Assembly: GCA_039621445.1 (NCBI GenBank)
Contig: CP154955.1
Span: forward strand, 37,799,123 to 37,863,122
Origin: Euglena gracilis
Lineage: Eukaryota > Euglenida > Euglenophyceae > Euglenales
DNA length: 64,000 nt
Reading direction: 5' to 3'
A program made the position numbers and the translations under genes. Below the pieces are notes generated by a model. It did no database searches, was not told the origin of the DNA, and saw only the letters and a list, made by a program, of their open reading frames with translations. Position 1 is the first letter of the stretch, and every line of letters begins with the position of its first letter. Below, piece by piece: positions 1 through 11,739 of the stretch.

Positions 1-436
1 ATTGCCAGCCTGCAGCCTTCATTCATGAATCTCAATGTACCAGAGGAAGGCATGTGTGAAATGCCTCAACTCCCCTCAGCAGGCCAACTCTTCTGCGCCG
101 TAGAAGCAATTGGGATAGATCTTTCATTTGCAGCATCCCAGAGGGGCCAAATAATGGTGCTCCTGTCGAGCAACAGCTGAGTGAGTTTCACCGAGGCCTG
201 GCTGTGAACACCCCGTAGCTAAGAAGCACGTTGCGTTGATGATGGCCGGCAGGTCTTTGGTCTTTGAGTCAAATCCAGAAAAATGTGTTCAGTCGACCAG
301 AAATGCTTGTCATTGCATCGCCAGACTGCAACATGGTTGCCCTGATGATGGGACATGCATTCAGAGGTCCGGCTACCATCTTGACCACAGACTTCATTCA
401 TCTGCACTCTTAGCCGACGACTAGCCCACTACTTCA

Positions 437-712
437 ATGCACATTGCTGGGGCGAGAGGGACTGGAAAGAGCTCCTGGATTGACTTGCTGCAGTCCCTGT
501 TCAGATCACCTATGGTCATCACGACCAGTTGGTCCAGCCTCAAAGCTGTTGACGACGGCAAGTACACAAGCAGCGCGGAAGAGCAGGAAGTCTCGCTGAT
601 AATAGACAAATTCGGGATGGACAGAGGCAACCAGTATCTGTCGTACCCGACCTTCTTCAAGCTGGCAACGGCAAGCCAAAAAAAAACGAGCGCAAATGAT
701 GCCTTGCACTGA
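437..712 (+). CDS. Short ORF with a P-loop (Walker A) motif
   Basis: The ORF starts MHIAGARGTGKSSWIDLLQS. GARGTGKSS fits the Walker A pattern GxxxxGK[ST] in an expected position near the N-terminus, before a helix. There is no Walker B or other ATPase motif in the 91 residues. It ends at a stop in ordinary AT-rich sequence. It could be one exon of a P-loop NTPase, a transposon relic or chance. The neighbouring 950-1450 repeat may belong to the same element. Confidence 0.3.
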   Translation: MHIAGARGTGKSSWIDLLQSLFRSPMVITTSWSSLKAVDDGKYTSSAEEQEVSLIIDKFGMDRGNQYLSYPTFFKLATASQKKTSANDALH

Positions 713-946
713 GGATTTCAATGACCAAATGGTGGTGCTGCTCCTCCTTCCAGCCATCATACGCGAAGGTTGCAGACGCCATGTGCCGCATCTACAAATT
801 ATGACTACACTTCTCTCGCATGCGGAAGATGCACAAGAACGGAGGCCAGTTGGCCCAGACTTGCTGAGGGAACGCACTGTTGAAACGGGAACGTTTAGCA
901 CAGTGCGCGAAGTTGCAGGCAAGACTGAATGATGACGAGTGAATGA

Positions 947-1460
947 GTGAATGAGGGACGAGTGCAATTTGCATTGACCGCTGCAAAAATGTTAGGGGAA
1001 GAGGCTCTCGATCACCAGTCAGTGCGCACTTTGATGACCTTGTGCATTACCAAACCCTGCTTTTTTTCTACCATTATCATTTTTTCTTTGCAGCGTGCCA
1101 TGCGGGCATGGTGGTCGTCATGGATGCGCCCGCACGAGCGCCATCGCCCTCCCCAGCGCCTGCCCAAGCGCCAGCGCCCACCCACGCGCCAGCCTCCTTC
1201 ATTCATCGGAAGAGCAAATGGGTTTGGAAAATTGTGGTGCCAATGTCCCTGGTCATGATGGTCATCATCTCCATTCAACACTGGCATTTGGGGCTGCATC
1301 CGGAGTGTTATCAAATCTCTCTGTGACGCCAGACAGCTGGGCGGACCACAGGCACAAAATTCGAACAAAATTGAGAAGGACAAGGACCATATCAAAGATT
1401 CAATCAGCCTCACACGTAACACTGAAACACATCAAGGGATGCTGTCAATAGCCAAGATCA
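947..1460 (+). repeat. Dispersed repeat family A, copy 1
   Basis: About 70% similar by eye to 5480-6020. Shared blocks are the opening around gaatgag-gaagaggctctggatcgcca, the acctccttcattcatc block, a hydrophobic coding-like block, and the trailing atcaaagat...cctcacacg block. In one frame (1042-1326) it reads SFIHRKSKWVWKIVVPMSL, then VMMVIISIQHWHLGLHPECY, which is a plausible membrane helix. The element type is unknown. Confidence 0.5.
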
Positions 1461-1936
1461 CTTGGGATTCAATCCAAAAGCAGATGACAGAGATAGAATC
1501 AGCAACCACACTCGAAGCAATGGAAAACATTACACAATACATGTGCAGTGCTAAAACGTTCCTATTACCAATAAATAATTATTTGTTTTCTAAATAAAGC
1601 ATTTTTCGAGAAAGAGAGAGGGGGGGATCCCCTATTTATATATGGCAGGTGAGAACTTAAATACTTGTAACTTCATCCCTCCCCCAGGGAGGTGCTGAAG
1701 TTCACCCCACAATGGCCATCCAAAAATTTTTCTTGTTCCTATCCTCGCGATCGCAGGTTTTTCCTCGTGACCTCTCACTCCCACCTCACACTTCCGGAAA
1801 TTGCGCATCCTGGCCGATCCAGAACAGTCACTGGCCATTTTCGAGCAATACGATTTGGTCAACCCCAGGCCCAAAAGTTGCCCAGTTGCGGGCTGTTGTA
1901 CCTCCATGTGCGTCCCCTAACGTGGTGCCAAGGGGC

Positions 1937-3097
1937 ACCGTTCTGGCGCTGTGGGCAGAACCGCCATCACCACAACGCCCTGACGGACACCATTTCGGGG
2001 GCACGCACCTCGCCCTGGCGGACGGCATCAAACTGCTGTATTTCTGGTGCACCGGGACCGAGAAGAACGAGGCTGCGAAGCACCTGGGAATCAGCTGGCA
2101 AACCGTCCACGTGTGGTACTAGCCAGGCTCTCCGATCCGAATTGTTGGGGGGCACGGCGTGGAGGTCGAGTGCGACGAGTCCGAGATCTGGCGCCGCCAG
2201 AAGGGGTGGCAGGACACGCCACGAAGAACTGTTGCGATGTGCGCGGCATCCTGGTGCGGGCCACACGGGAGCTGTACGTCGAGGTGTACGACAAGGTCAA
2301 GCGCCTATAGTTGACCCCCAGATGTTCGCCATTTTCGGCCATTTTCAGCCATTTTTTCCTATAGGTGGGGGGGGGTGAAGCTGCCTTAAAATTCTTCCAT
2401 GCCAACAATGCATTTTGATCATTCAGTCAACATGAAAGCAGTCGTGACAAGCTAACACATCCAAGGAGGTCCGTTTGGAATGGGTGCTCAGGGATTAAAG
2501 AGGTCAGAGAGTTTTTTGCTGCAATATGCCAATGCAAAATTTTGGGAATAGGATTCCTTTTTTCCTGCCAGAGAGGCTCTTGTCCACTTTGGTATTTTTT
2601 TTTTGCTGGAGGTTCTTGGGACGCTTCATGAGAATGGTTGGCACATGACATATTAACCACAATGGTGGATGGCACTGTGGCAACACCAAGACTGGTGCCT
2701 CACAAGTTGGCGCGGGGTCCTGTGCATTGACGGTGCTTCACCCTGGCGGAGACGTGCAACCTGTTCTGCCACATCGCCCCGGGTTCCATCGTGTTCACGG
2801 ACCACGCGCGAGCGTGCCAGCGCGTGGCGTAGGAGCGGCACTGCTTCCACGCCTCGGTGAACGATGTGGCGGGCCAGTTCACGACGCGTGCGCATCCTCG
2901 GGCACCAGCGCCTGGCAGGAACGCAGGGTCTAGACGGAACCTGGGGTTTGCTGAAGACCTTCCTGCGGAAGCGGGGAACCAGCAGTCGGACCTTGCCCCC
3001 GAATATGTCACCGAGTTCTGCTGGCGGCACGCGCTGTGCTGCCCGCCGACCCCTTCTGGACGCTGCTGCAGGCAGCGTCCGACGCCGTGTGGGCTAG
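1937..3097 (+). pseudogene. Merlin (IS1016/ISXO2-like) DNA transposase relic
   Basis: Pieces appear in order in shifting frames. 2000-2122: GIKLLYFWCTGTEKNEAAKH then LGISWQTVHVWY, the helix-turn-helix of this family. 2145-2215: a block reading VEVECDESEIWRRQKGWQ, containing the first catalytic D. 2240-2310: GILVRATRELYVEVYDKVKR. 2750-2830: AETCNLFCHIAPGSIVFTDH with the second D region. 2930-3050: LDGTWGLLKTFLRKRG and EYVTEFCWRHALC. Stops, several frameshifts and a 430-bp gap at 2315-2740 (intron or insertion) show it is not a working gene. The family call rests on motif order, not on a search. Confidence 0.6.
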
Positions 3098-3629
3098 TCG
3101 GGCGGCAGGACACCAGGCACAGCCGGCGAACGCATGCACAGTGGAAAAATTATCTTGAGAAGACGGTCATTGGTGACAAAAAACATGGAATTGAGTTAAA
3201 CCTGGTGCGTGACTCAGACACAACTGGTAAGTTTCTCCTTTGTCCCTTGCTTGTCATATTGCCAACGATATGCTTGGCATTTTGTATTTGACTCAACAGT
3301 TTTTTTTCTTCTATTTCCACCCCTATCAGACACAAACCCAACGTTCCTGAAAAGCAAGACTTTTTTTTAAATTCAGAGGTCCTGAGACACTTTTCAGGCA
3401 TGCCGTGTTTGTTCCATCTGCTTGCCGCTTGCCTTGGCAGCTGGCGGGGGACCAAGGGGATCTGCTGGAACACCCGTTGGCCCGGGCGCTACGTGTTTGC
3501 TTTGTGGCATTGCAAAGTAGTAATGCTCCTCCATTGTGGCATTGCTGCCTTTGTCCCATGGAGTTGTCGCAGCTGATGCAGATGAAGAGGGCAAAGTTGA
3601 TGCCGAGCAGGATTTGAGCACCTTGTTGG

Positions 3630-4121
3630 ATGAGGACCTCTTGGATTTGTTTCGATTCCTTGGATAACAAATCTCCTGGTGTGTGTCTAACTGTCTGCAA
3701 AACCTTGACCCGTGCATTGCCAGGCACGTTCCAGATTGAACTGGGTGAGCAGCTGCACAGCATCCCAACTTATTTGACAATAATAGGAGTGATGAATGAC
3801 GGTCCCCCCGCGGCATTGAAGTCTGTTTTGATTTTCAGGGGCCAAAGACATGTGACAAACAAAGAGATGGAATTGCATGACCCACGTGTGCACGTTCTCT
3901 TTCAAGAGTCAGGAGTCACGAATGGACCAACCATGTTGCAAGTGTTCAAGAAATGGATTCCATTGCATGGTCCTCCGATTCTTTTGGTTCTTGACTCTGC
4001 CCTCCAGCACTGGAGCCCCAGAACGCAGATCCGGGCCTTTGGCGTCCCCATTGAGGTCTGTGGCCAAGGGGCCCCCAGGCCACCCCTCCCCCCCTGCTGC
4101 AGACCACCAGCAGTGTGGTGA
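3630..4121 (+). pseudogene. DDE_1 (pogo/Tigger-type) transposase fragment
   Basis: The open frame contains the mid-catalytic region of DDE_1 transposases: LTIIGVMNDGPPAALKSVLI FRGQ near residue 60, QESGVTNGPTMLQVFKKWIP, then ILLVLDSALQHWS with the D-x3-H pattern of the second catalytic site, then FGVPIEVC. The region after FGVPIEVC lacks the usual PGG-TxxLQPLD block. That block is present in another fragment near 17.2 kb. The N-terminal DNA-binding domains are not seen. It is probably an exon or relic of a Tc1/mariner-superfamily element. Confidence 0.6.
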
Positions 4122-4255
4122 AAAAAATGGTTATCAAAATGGTTGGTGTGCATTTTTTTTTTGCAAAAGAGTTTAACCAGTGTGGTTTATAAAGTTTAGA
4201 AAAAAAACAGAGCCTTTCGGACACATGGCTATTCTTTCAACAGCCTGCCTTTCGT

Positions 4256-4852
4256 TTGGAATATGAGCCCCATCCTCGCCCAACTCTCCCTCCACCACTT
4301 CATCCAAGAATCCTTCACCCTCCTGCCCCCACACATCCGAGCTTCTGGACCTTCGTCTATTATGACGACATGCTCATACTTGCCCCTTCCGCCCCCACCT
4401 GCCAACTCATCACCAACACCATTACTACACACCTCACCTCCCTCCACCTCATTATATCCATTAAATCCTCCCTCACCCCAAGCCAAACCGTCACCTGGTT
4501 GGGAAAACAGTTCGACCTCCAACAACGCTCCATTACCAACACCCCGTCCACCACCGAACGGGCCTTCGCACTAGCCACCGTCGTGGCCCACTCCCCCCTC
4601 TACCCCAAACTGCTTGAACATATCACGGGCTTCTTCCTCTGGTACGCCAGGCCTCACAAAGGCTACACCGCCTACCTTCGCAGCTGGTACCTCACCAAAC
4701 TAACCAATCCACGCCTCGACCATGCCCACCCAAAAATGCGCCGCTGTGAGTGGTGGCCGAAAGGGGGCAGCCCATCGTTGTGGCGTGACCTTTGTCTGCC
4801 AGCCCCCCAGCATTATACCTTAGCAACACCAGCCACCGCCGCCCACCTGTAA
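4256..4852 (+). pseudogene. Reverse transcriptase fragment with YYDD (DIRS- or Ty3-like)
   Basis: The frame reads FWTFVYYDDMLILAPSAPTC (catalytic YxDD, motif C), then IISIKSSLTPSQTVTWLGKQ with the KS-L-PSQ and WLG motifs D and E of DIRS/Ty3-type enzymes, then a connection-like segment (LEHITGFFLWYARPHKGYTA, AYLRSWYL). A motif-B-like stretch (SPILAQLSLHHFIQESF) just upstream is in another frame, so a frameshift lies near 4345. Codons are unusually rich in CC/AC ends compared with neighbours. The DIRS versus gypsy assignment is unsure. Confidence 0.55.
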
Positions 4853-5479
4853 GATTCACCCACCATAACCACATTCTGCGAAATTACTGGAACCATCCAC
4901 AAAGCACTGACAATCCAAGATTGGTTTCTGTGGCGGCTGTTTGCTTCGCAATCAAAGAAATATCAAACAATCAATTGCAAAAAGGTGTTCCATTGAAATC
5001 TGATTTATTTTTGTTTGTGTTTCACCTTTTGAGGTTTTTGAGCGCGCCTGAAACAAACTCCTTTTCAAAAAAAGGATCCTACGCCCGGGTCCTGAGCCCC
5101 GGAAATAAAGGATTTTCCGAAAAAACACCAACTTTCTGTGAAATTCCCTATCCCTCCCTCGCTATGATTGCGGACGCCGAAGGCGTTCGGGAGGGTGCTT
5201 TGGTGGTGTTGGGAGATGGGGAGACCCAAGATGGTAGCAGAGGAATTCTGAATTTGGAGGTTTCAGGGCCAAGTTGCGGCTCTTCGAGCCGCGGGACACC
5301 TTTTCCTTCACCATTACCTGGCCTCCGGGGGGTGGTTTTTCAAGAAATCAGGGAAGAAAACATTAATGGGTGAATGGGTGGAGTACATACAGGGCCACCT
5401 GAATCAATTCCGCAAGGAGTTTTCAGAAATGTCTCAGAATCTCTACACGTAAGTAGTGCGCTGCAGAGTCTTCTAGGAG
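4853..5479 (+). other. No gene recognised
   Basis: An open frame (4792-5373) crosses this stretch but shows no domain, helix pattern or repeat. I see no RNA gene. The AT-rich 4900-5060 part and the mixed remainder look like ordinary non-coding DNA between transposon relics. Confidence 0.4.
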
Positions 5480-6020
5480 AAAGATTAGAGCTGTAAGAGT
5501 GGCTGAGTCCCTGGAGCACCAGCAGCAGGGAGCTGCTGGAGATTTGGAGCAGGAAGAGATTGACGAAGGCATCATCTGCAGTGATGAAGAAGGACGAGTT
5601 GCTTGTGACCGCTACAGACTGAATGAAGAGTGAAATCCGCATTGACCGCTGCAAAGGTGTTTGGAGAAGAGGCTCTGGATCGCCAATGAGTGTGCAGTAT
5701 TTTGATGATTTTGCACATGAGCAGACCTCCCCGTGACCCAACCTCCTTCATTCATCAGATGAACAAATGGTTTTGGCAAATCATGCTGGCGGCGCTGTTG
5801 GTCGCGACGATCTCTGTGTCCACCCAACACCAGCGATTGGGGCTTCATCCGGTGTGTCAGCAACTGTCTGTGGCGCCGTACAACTGGGCGGACCGCAGGC
5901 GCAAAAAGTCAAACAAGCTGGCAAGGACGAGGATCGTATCAAAGATTTGATCTGCCTCACACGCAACGCTGAACCGAAGCAGGGGATTGATTGGGAAACA
6001 GGCTATCAATGGCCAACAGG
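5480..6020 (+). repeat. Dispersed repeat family A, copy 2, with a possible membrane-anchored ORF
   Basis: This copy keeps a longer frame (5690-5950): SFIHQMNKWFWQIMLAALLV, ATISVSTQHQRLGLHPVCQQ, then a basic tail ADRRRKKSNKLARTR. Copy 1 encodes a similar protein segment, so the hydrophobic helix followed by HLGLHPxC may have been selected at some time. A third partial copy lies at 7960-8080. Confidence 0.5.
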
Positions 6021-7959
6021 ATATGACCTATGACGATATGACAATATGACACAGGTTTCAATCGAAAAGTTGATAAAAGAGATGGCGTCAACAGCCACAC
6101 TCGAAATAATGGAAACATCCTAATGTGTATGAAGTGCTTACAATTGCTATTTTATAAAATATTGCAAACAATAATTTGCAAATATAACATACAATTTTTT
6201 ATAAAGAAAAGTTTTTTTATAACATTATGTAAGCAATATTTGAAATATAACAAACAACACTTTTTAAAAGAAACTATTCCCTCTCATCACCAAGGAAGCC
6301 CTGCAAAGAATACGGGCTGATTATAAACGGCCACACTGTCCATGCACTATGTCAAATACAACACACTGCAATCTACAATGATTTAAATCAGTGGTATCTA
6401 GGCCCCGACAGATATCCACAAATCAAGCCAAGATAAACTATTTCATCTAGCCAGCTTGTTTCTGCGAGTTTTTGGTGAAATTCTGCAAAAAGTTCTTGGT
6501 CAACCTTGCTGATGTGACACAGCAAAGCCTCCCCCGCGGCATGGCCAGGGATTGGGAGCCTCTCAGCTTTGGCGTTCTGACACTGAAGCCAGGCTGGGTG
6601 AGGTTGGTATCCTGACCACCCACTCTTAAAAATGGAACTGGTGGAGGAACCCGATCACCCTCGCCATGATTACTGGCGAGAGTCAGGCTAATGTGGTTCA
6701 TAGGAACACAAAGCAAGTGCCTCTCACCAAAGACTCACCACCATTACAGGAACTAAACAAAATCTTCCTTGGACGTTTGCTTTTGCACTCAGTGGCTGCT
6801 TGGTGATGTGAATGCAGTAGTCAAATGATGGGCCAACCAACTTGTTGCGTCGTGGCATTCATTCAATTAGAACATGAGGGCATTTGCGGCTGCCTGGTCT
6901 GTGGCAGCATGGACAAGGCCGAATTAATTAATTCCCAGAAAGCGATTGTTCCGCTGCCAACTTTATAACGAAGTTCAACGGAAAGAATAATGGCACGGTG
7001 GTCAAGAAGAAGAGTACATGGGGAACCTTATGGATGACATGGTGTGGGGTATGTGCCAAAGGCCGAATGCCTTCGAGAAGACAACGAACCCTATTTTGCC
7101 CATGATATGAAAGTCAGATATCAGAGGATTTTTTGATAACATTAGCGGAGTATAGCAAAAGGGAATATTGATTTTCTTCACAAGAGGGCCCAAGAATTGA
7201 GAGGATCCTCGTGCAAGACATACTGAAGACATTGAGCAGAAAAAAAAAATGGCTCAAGCCTTGCTCTGCATCCTGCTGTTGGATTCCATTTTGCTGACGT
7301 TCACATCCTTTCAAAGCGTCGAGCGGTACCGACAAACTGGAACCAAAATGGATAGGACCTGCGGTGGTGTTGGAATGGGTGGCAGCAGACAACACTCCTA
7401 CATGGTGGAACTTCGACCAGGAAATTGTCAACCTGCCCACCGTTAACAATTTAAACCTCACGTGCAGGACCTCTACAACGCAACCCCTGGGCTGAAATGG
7501 TCAACAAGAAACACAAAGAGCACCTGCCTTGAAATCGGCTCCAAAGTCTGGAATCAACCTGAAAGACAACCTTCTTGGTGCAAATGGAGGGGGGTATGCG
7601 ACACTTGTCACTCCATCCCGAGCATCTCGAGCAACTCCACAGCCAGATTTTGTTTCTTGCAACACTGAGCCACATCCTTCTTTGTACGCAACAAAAAAAT
7701 GGTTCAGGGATCCCCACTGTGTGTCAACGGGTCCCATTATTTCCACTGAATTATTGCAGTTTTCCGTCTCTTTTGCAGTGTTTCAGCACTTTTTCAACCT
7801 CCTGTTCATCAGGTCCCACCTTCAACTCCTTTGCTTTGCCCGGCCAAAAATAGAGGGGACTGGATTTCACGTTGCTTTCGTTGTGCGCCAGGCTCCCCCA
7901 CTGATCTTGTTCTTTCATTCTTTCCGTGAACTTTATGGTGTGGTTGGTGTTGCAATGAG
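6021..7959. other. No gene recognised
   Basis: 6120-6260 is AT-rich with T-rich runs. A minus-strand frame at 7114-7461 and a plus frame at 7529-7993 are open, but neither shows a motif. Nothing here is supported beyond possible decayed transposon DNA. Confidence 0.4.
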
Positions 7960-8080
7960 CAGGAAGAGATTGACGTGGGCATCTCTGCAGTGACGAAGAA
8001 AGACGAGCTGGATGAGTGCAATTCGCAGGAACCGCTTGCAAAAGTGTTTGGGGAAGAAGCTCTGGATCGCCAATGTGCTC
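7960..8080 (+). repeat. Dispersed repeat family A, partial copy 3
   Basis: It matches the 5' part of copy 2: the block gcaggaagagattgacg, a gatgaagaaggacga-like block, then gcttgcaaaagtgtttgggg and gaagctctggatcgcca. It diverges after that into C-rich sequence. Confidence 0.45.
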
Positions 8081-8099
8081 ACAGATGCCGCCACGTCGC

Positions 8100-8290
8100 C
8101 ACCCCCAACGAACCAGACGACAACCCCACCAATGCCATCCACCCCAACCTCAATGGCCAGCCCCCTTCACCATCCCCACCATACCCTACACGCCCTTGAG
8201 GCACAACTTCCTTCCCCCCTCTGCCTCCAAACACCAACACCAACACCACCCCTACGAGGCCACCTCCACCACCATACCGCCCATGGTTTA
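8100..8290 (+). repeat. Pyrimidine/A-rich low-complexity tract (CCA-rich)
   Basis: A run dominated by cca, cac and cctc triplets with almost no G-pairs. All three plus frames give Pro/Thr/His-rich peptides, so the open frames are compositional. Confidence 0.5.
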
Positions 8291-9117
8291 ATTGCTTAAT
8301 AGTTTCTTCTGACTTTTAATGTGTGTTCCAGCACCACATTTTTTAAATCGCTCCTTTAAATCACAACTTTCCCTGTCATTTAATTGGGCTCCTTTTTTTA
8401 AAGAAAGAAAATCATTCTTCTTGTGATTGTTCGCGTTTCTGCAGGATTCGGGTCATTCGGGTTTCTTTAAGACTGCCTCCCCCCTCTGGGGGTCCAAGGC
8501 TAACCCCGTGATTTGGATGGAGTTGGCGTAGGTTTGGAATAAATTTGCATTCAACATATATGTGTGTGGGTGTACAGCAAAATATAAAAAACAAAATATG
8601 CGCCAAATACATTTCAACCCGAAGCGGGGCTTCATCTTCTTTCTCATCGGCAAATGCTTTGAAGAAGAATAAAAGGTGTTCTTGCACAGGACACCTCCCT
8701 TGTAATTCAGTATCCCCCTAAAACAGTGGGCGAGGTCGGACTGGCGGACTGGCGGACAAGGGAGAAATGGTGGGGGACCATTCGGTCAGCTGGAGAGGCA
8801 CTTGCTAGTGTCCGCCGCGGTTTCTATGTTCTACAATTGTAATTGAAGTTTGCTCAATCTGCATATGTATCAGCCTTGGAAGATGCAACCTCATCCAGCA
8901 CAACACGTGGGACGGCATGTGAATTCATGGCTAAAGAGAAGAAAAAGGAAAACTAGAAATTCCTTCTTTTAATAAGCAGAGGGAAAAAGATTTTTTTGGG
9001 AAAAAAACAGATTTGCCAAAATTATTTGGTATTAATTTTTCCAAAATAAAAATTTTGCCAAAAATTTTTCTCGTAATCTTTTTTGCCGTAATTTTTGTCT
9101 TCTGTAATTTTTAGCCA

Positions 9118-9212
9118 CACTGTATATCCATATGTATATCCACATCCATATCTACATCCACATCCATATCCATATCCATGCCCATATCCATATCCATATA
9201 CATACAAAACAC
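9118..9212 (+). repeat. Hexanucleotide minisatellite, CCATAT/CCACAT
   Basis: About 14 imperfect units of (tatcca)/(catcca) in tandem. It sits in AT-rich DNA (8950-9120) with no gene. Confidence 0.8.
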
Positions 9213-9502
9213 ACATACACCTTACGTACGTGCATATGGACATGAAAATGCAAACTTGTTTCCAGATAATTGGCATTCCACCTTGCCTAAAAGGAGGATG
9301 AATGACAATAAGGTCATTTCAGAAAGGGGCTCAGGACTTTATCACCTGAAAAAGTTATTTGCGTCACTGAAGGAATACGGTAAGGGTCAGTGTTTCAGGC
9401 TTGAATTTAGGCATAAATTTAGACCAAAAATTTTTTACATTCCTTATCCTCAATAATTCCACACCAGTGAATTCAAAAAACACCATCCTCCTTTCCAGAA
9501 AG

Positions 9503-9540
9503 GTAACTAGTTAACTAGTTAACTAGCTAGTTAACTAGGA
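9503..9540. repeat. Nested palindrome of GTTAACTAG units
   Basis: Four overlapping copies of the palindrome ctagttaactag. The run can fold on itself entirely. No adjacent gene. Confidence 0.7.
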
Positions 9541-9549
9541 TCACCCCTT

Positions 9550-11240
9550 TCATCCAACATGCAAATTAAAAAAAAACCTATTAGCATATTGGTTTTATTA
9601 TTTACACATAATATTCACATCATGCCTGTTTGTAACACCATCTGATGATTCCACCATATGTATTGATTCTTTGTTTGCCAACCAGTGACCCAACGAGTGT
9701 TCACCTAATTTCGAAGATGTATGTGTTTACGTAATCAATGCCAGCGAACGATGACGAAAAGCGTATATAAAAAGGCACAGGACGATATTTCATTCTCAGT
9801 TGCAACAACCGAATGCCTCAATATATCAACTTGGTTGAGGAAAACATTGCAAGAGATTGTCAAGATGACTTTGATAAGAACTGGCTTCGCTGGCTTCTGT
9901 AAAACACACCTTGGCTTGGCCCTCCTGAACGTTGGCATCAAAACTCAAATGTTCAATTTATCAGCTGTTGGGGCATTTAGCAGGACTTGCTAATGGCTTC
10001 TTTGGCTTTTTGGCACTGAAGAGAACCATTCGTTAAAACAGCCGTGATAATTTGATGCTCCACCTGCCTTGGTGAAGCTGCACAGCTTACTATTTCTCAA
10101 AAAAAAACAACATTTTCCTTGCCCTGAATGAATATTCAAAGATCGATCTTGAAACCTTTTGGTGGGGCGTTGTTGGGCGGTGAGGCAATATCGTAATATG
10201 TTGGCAATAAAGGTTAATGAGTGATCTCCTGAAACCAATGGGAAAAGGACTGGGCAAATAATACATTGGATGGCCCTTAAACAAAAATGTTGGCAACGGA
10301 GCAAATGTATACTCACTGTCTTCAAGCTCGGTCACATTCCATATGCAAACATACACACATACAGACAGAGTCTGAGACTTGCGATTGCAATGTGTGCACA
10401 AATTTGCGTGATAAACTGGCCCTACACAATACTCAGCGAACCAAAACTCTCGACGCCTTTGGTGCCTCCCTTGGGCCCCCCCATGTGCATCAACCCTCGT
10501 TGGGCAGCTCTTTGGGTTTGCTGAGTAATCCTGTAGAGACCGATACAGCAATGATGAACAGCAATGGGTGAAATGTTTGTATGAGAGTCTTAACTAACTC
10601 AACAGAACTCTATGCCTTTGAATACGCTCATCAATTGCCTTGCGACGTGTAAGGTGGCGGCCACAGCTGGACGCGGCCGGCCACGGGTGACGCTGTGCAA
10701 TCTGCGGCGAGCCGCTGCACCCAAAGTTGGCCCGTAGTGATGGCCTCAGCTGCCACCGCGCCACCTCCAATGATTCCACCTCCCACAGTAACCTAGCCAA
10801 AGAGTTGGCATCTGGGCCCATGCAACCAAGGAGACCCAGCACGCATTTTCTTTCAAGCACTCATTATTGTTACCATTGAACACATGCCTGTAACCTGAGC
10901 AAAGTATCCTGCTCCGGAAACTGTTGTCACAATTTCCTCCGTTTTAGGCAGATTTGGTGCTGGTGAATACTGGAAAAGTCGTGGCTTATCACCATCCCCC
11001 AGAAAAAAACGCAATATCTGTTGTCCATCCATCTACCAACCACCCTTTGCTCCCCATCCAAATCCAAAAGGATTTGTGTGAAACACCGCATACACCTTCC
11101 TGGCATTTGCACTGGCGTGGCTGTCATGGGCACAACGTCTCCTTGTTTCTGTTTGAGGGTTGATCACCATGGTTTGCTATTCTTTCAAGTCATTCCCCAA
11201 AATTCTCCACTCAAAAAAAACGTTTTTCAAAATATTTTCA
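9550..11240. other. Intergenic stretch; one weak minus-strand ORF
   Basis: At 10594-10860 a minus-strand frame reads DANSLARLLWEVESLEVARW then QLRPSLRANF and ends RRKAIDERIQRHRVLLS. Its composition is more protein-like than its surroundings, but no family is recognised. At 10503-10590 lies a dispersed repeat also seen at 36497 and 59737. The remainder shows nothing I can name. Confidence 0.35.
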
Positions 11241-11261
11241 CACACACTTCAGCACCATCGA

Positions 11262-11735
11262 GTCGTAAACCCCCCCCAAAAAATAAGACCCCCCCAAAAA
11301 AATAAGACCCCCACTGGGCCGATCGAGCAAAAATCCAAAAATAAGACCCCCCCCCCCATAAATAAGACCCCCCTTGACGGCGCGAAGTGCCGGGGACAGG
11401 GAAAATTTTGCCTGAAACCAAAAACAAAAAACCAAAAACCAAAAACCAAAAACCCCAATTTCATGCACAAAAATGATGAAATTTCAAAAAAATTTAGATT
11501 TTTGAAGTGGAAAAAACATGGTAAATGTCAAATTACACCAATTTACACATGGCGCGAAGCGCCGAAGGAAAAATTTTAGCACTCTCGGGAACCTGAAAAA
11601 TGGTGGTTTTTCGGGCCCGGGTCGGTCAAGAAAAAATCCAAAAATAAGACCCCCCCAAAAATAAGACCCCCCCTGGAGGCTTCCAGCAACGGACCCAAAA
11701 ATAAGACCCGGGTCTTATTTTGGGGGGGGGGGGTT
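11262..11735 (+). repeat. Interspersed AAAATAAGACCCCCC repeats with CGCGAAGCGCCG hairpins
   Basis: The phrase aaaataagaccccccc occurs about nine times between 11275 and 11720. The final copy, ending 11725, is followed by its complement (gggtcttattttgggggg), so the ends can pair. Two hairpins (ggcgcgaagtgccg near 11382, ggcgcgaagcgccg near 11552) lie inside. This looks like a non-autonomous foldback element. Confidence 0.6.
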
Positions 11736-11739
11736 AGGT

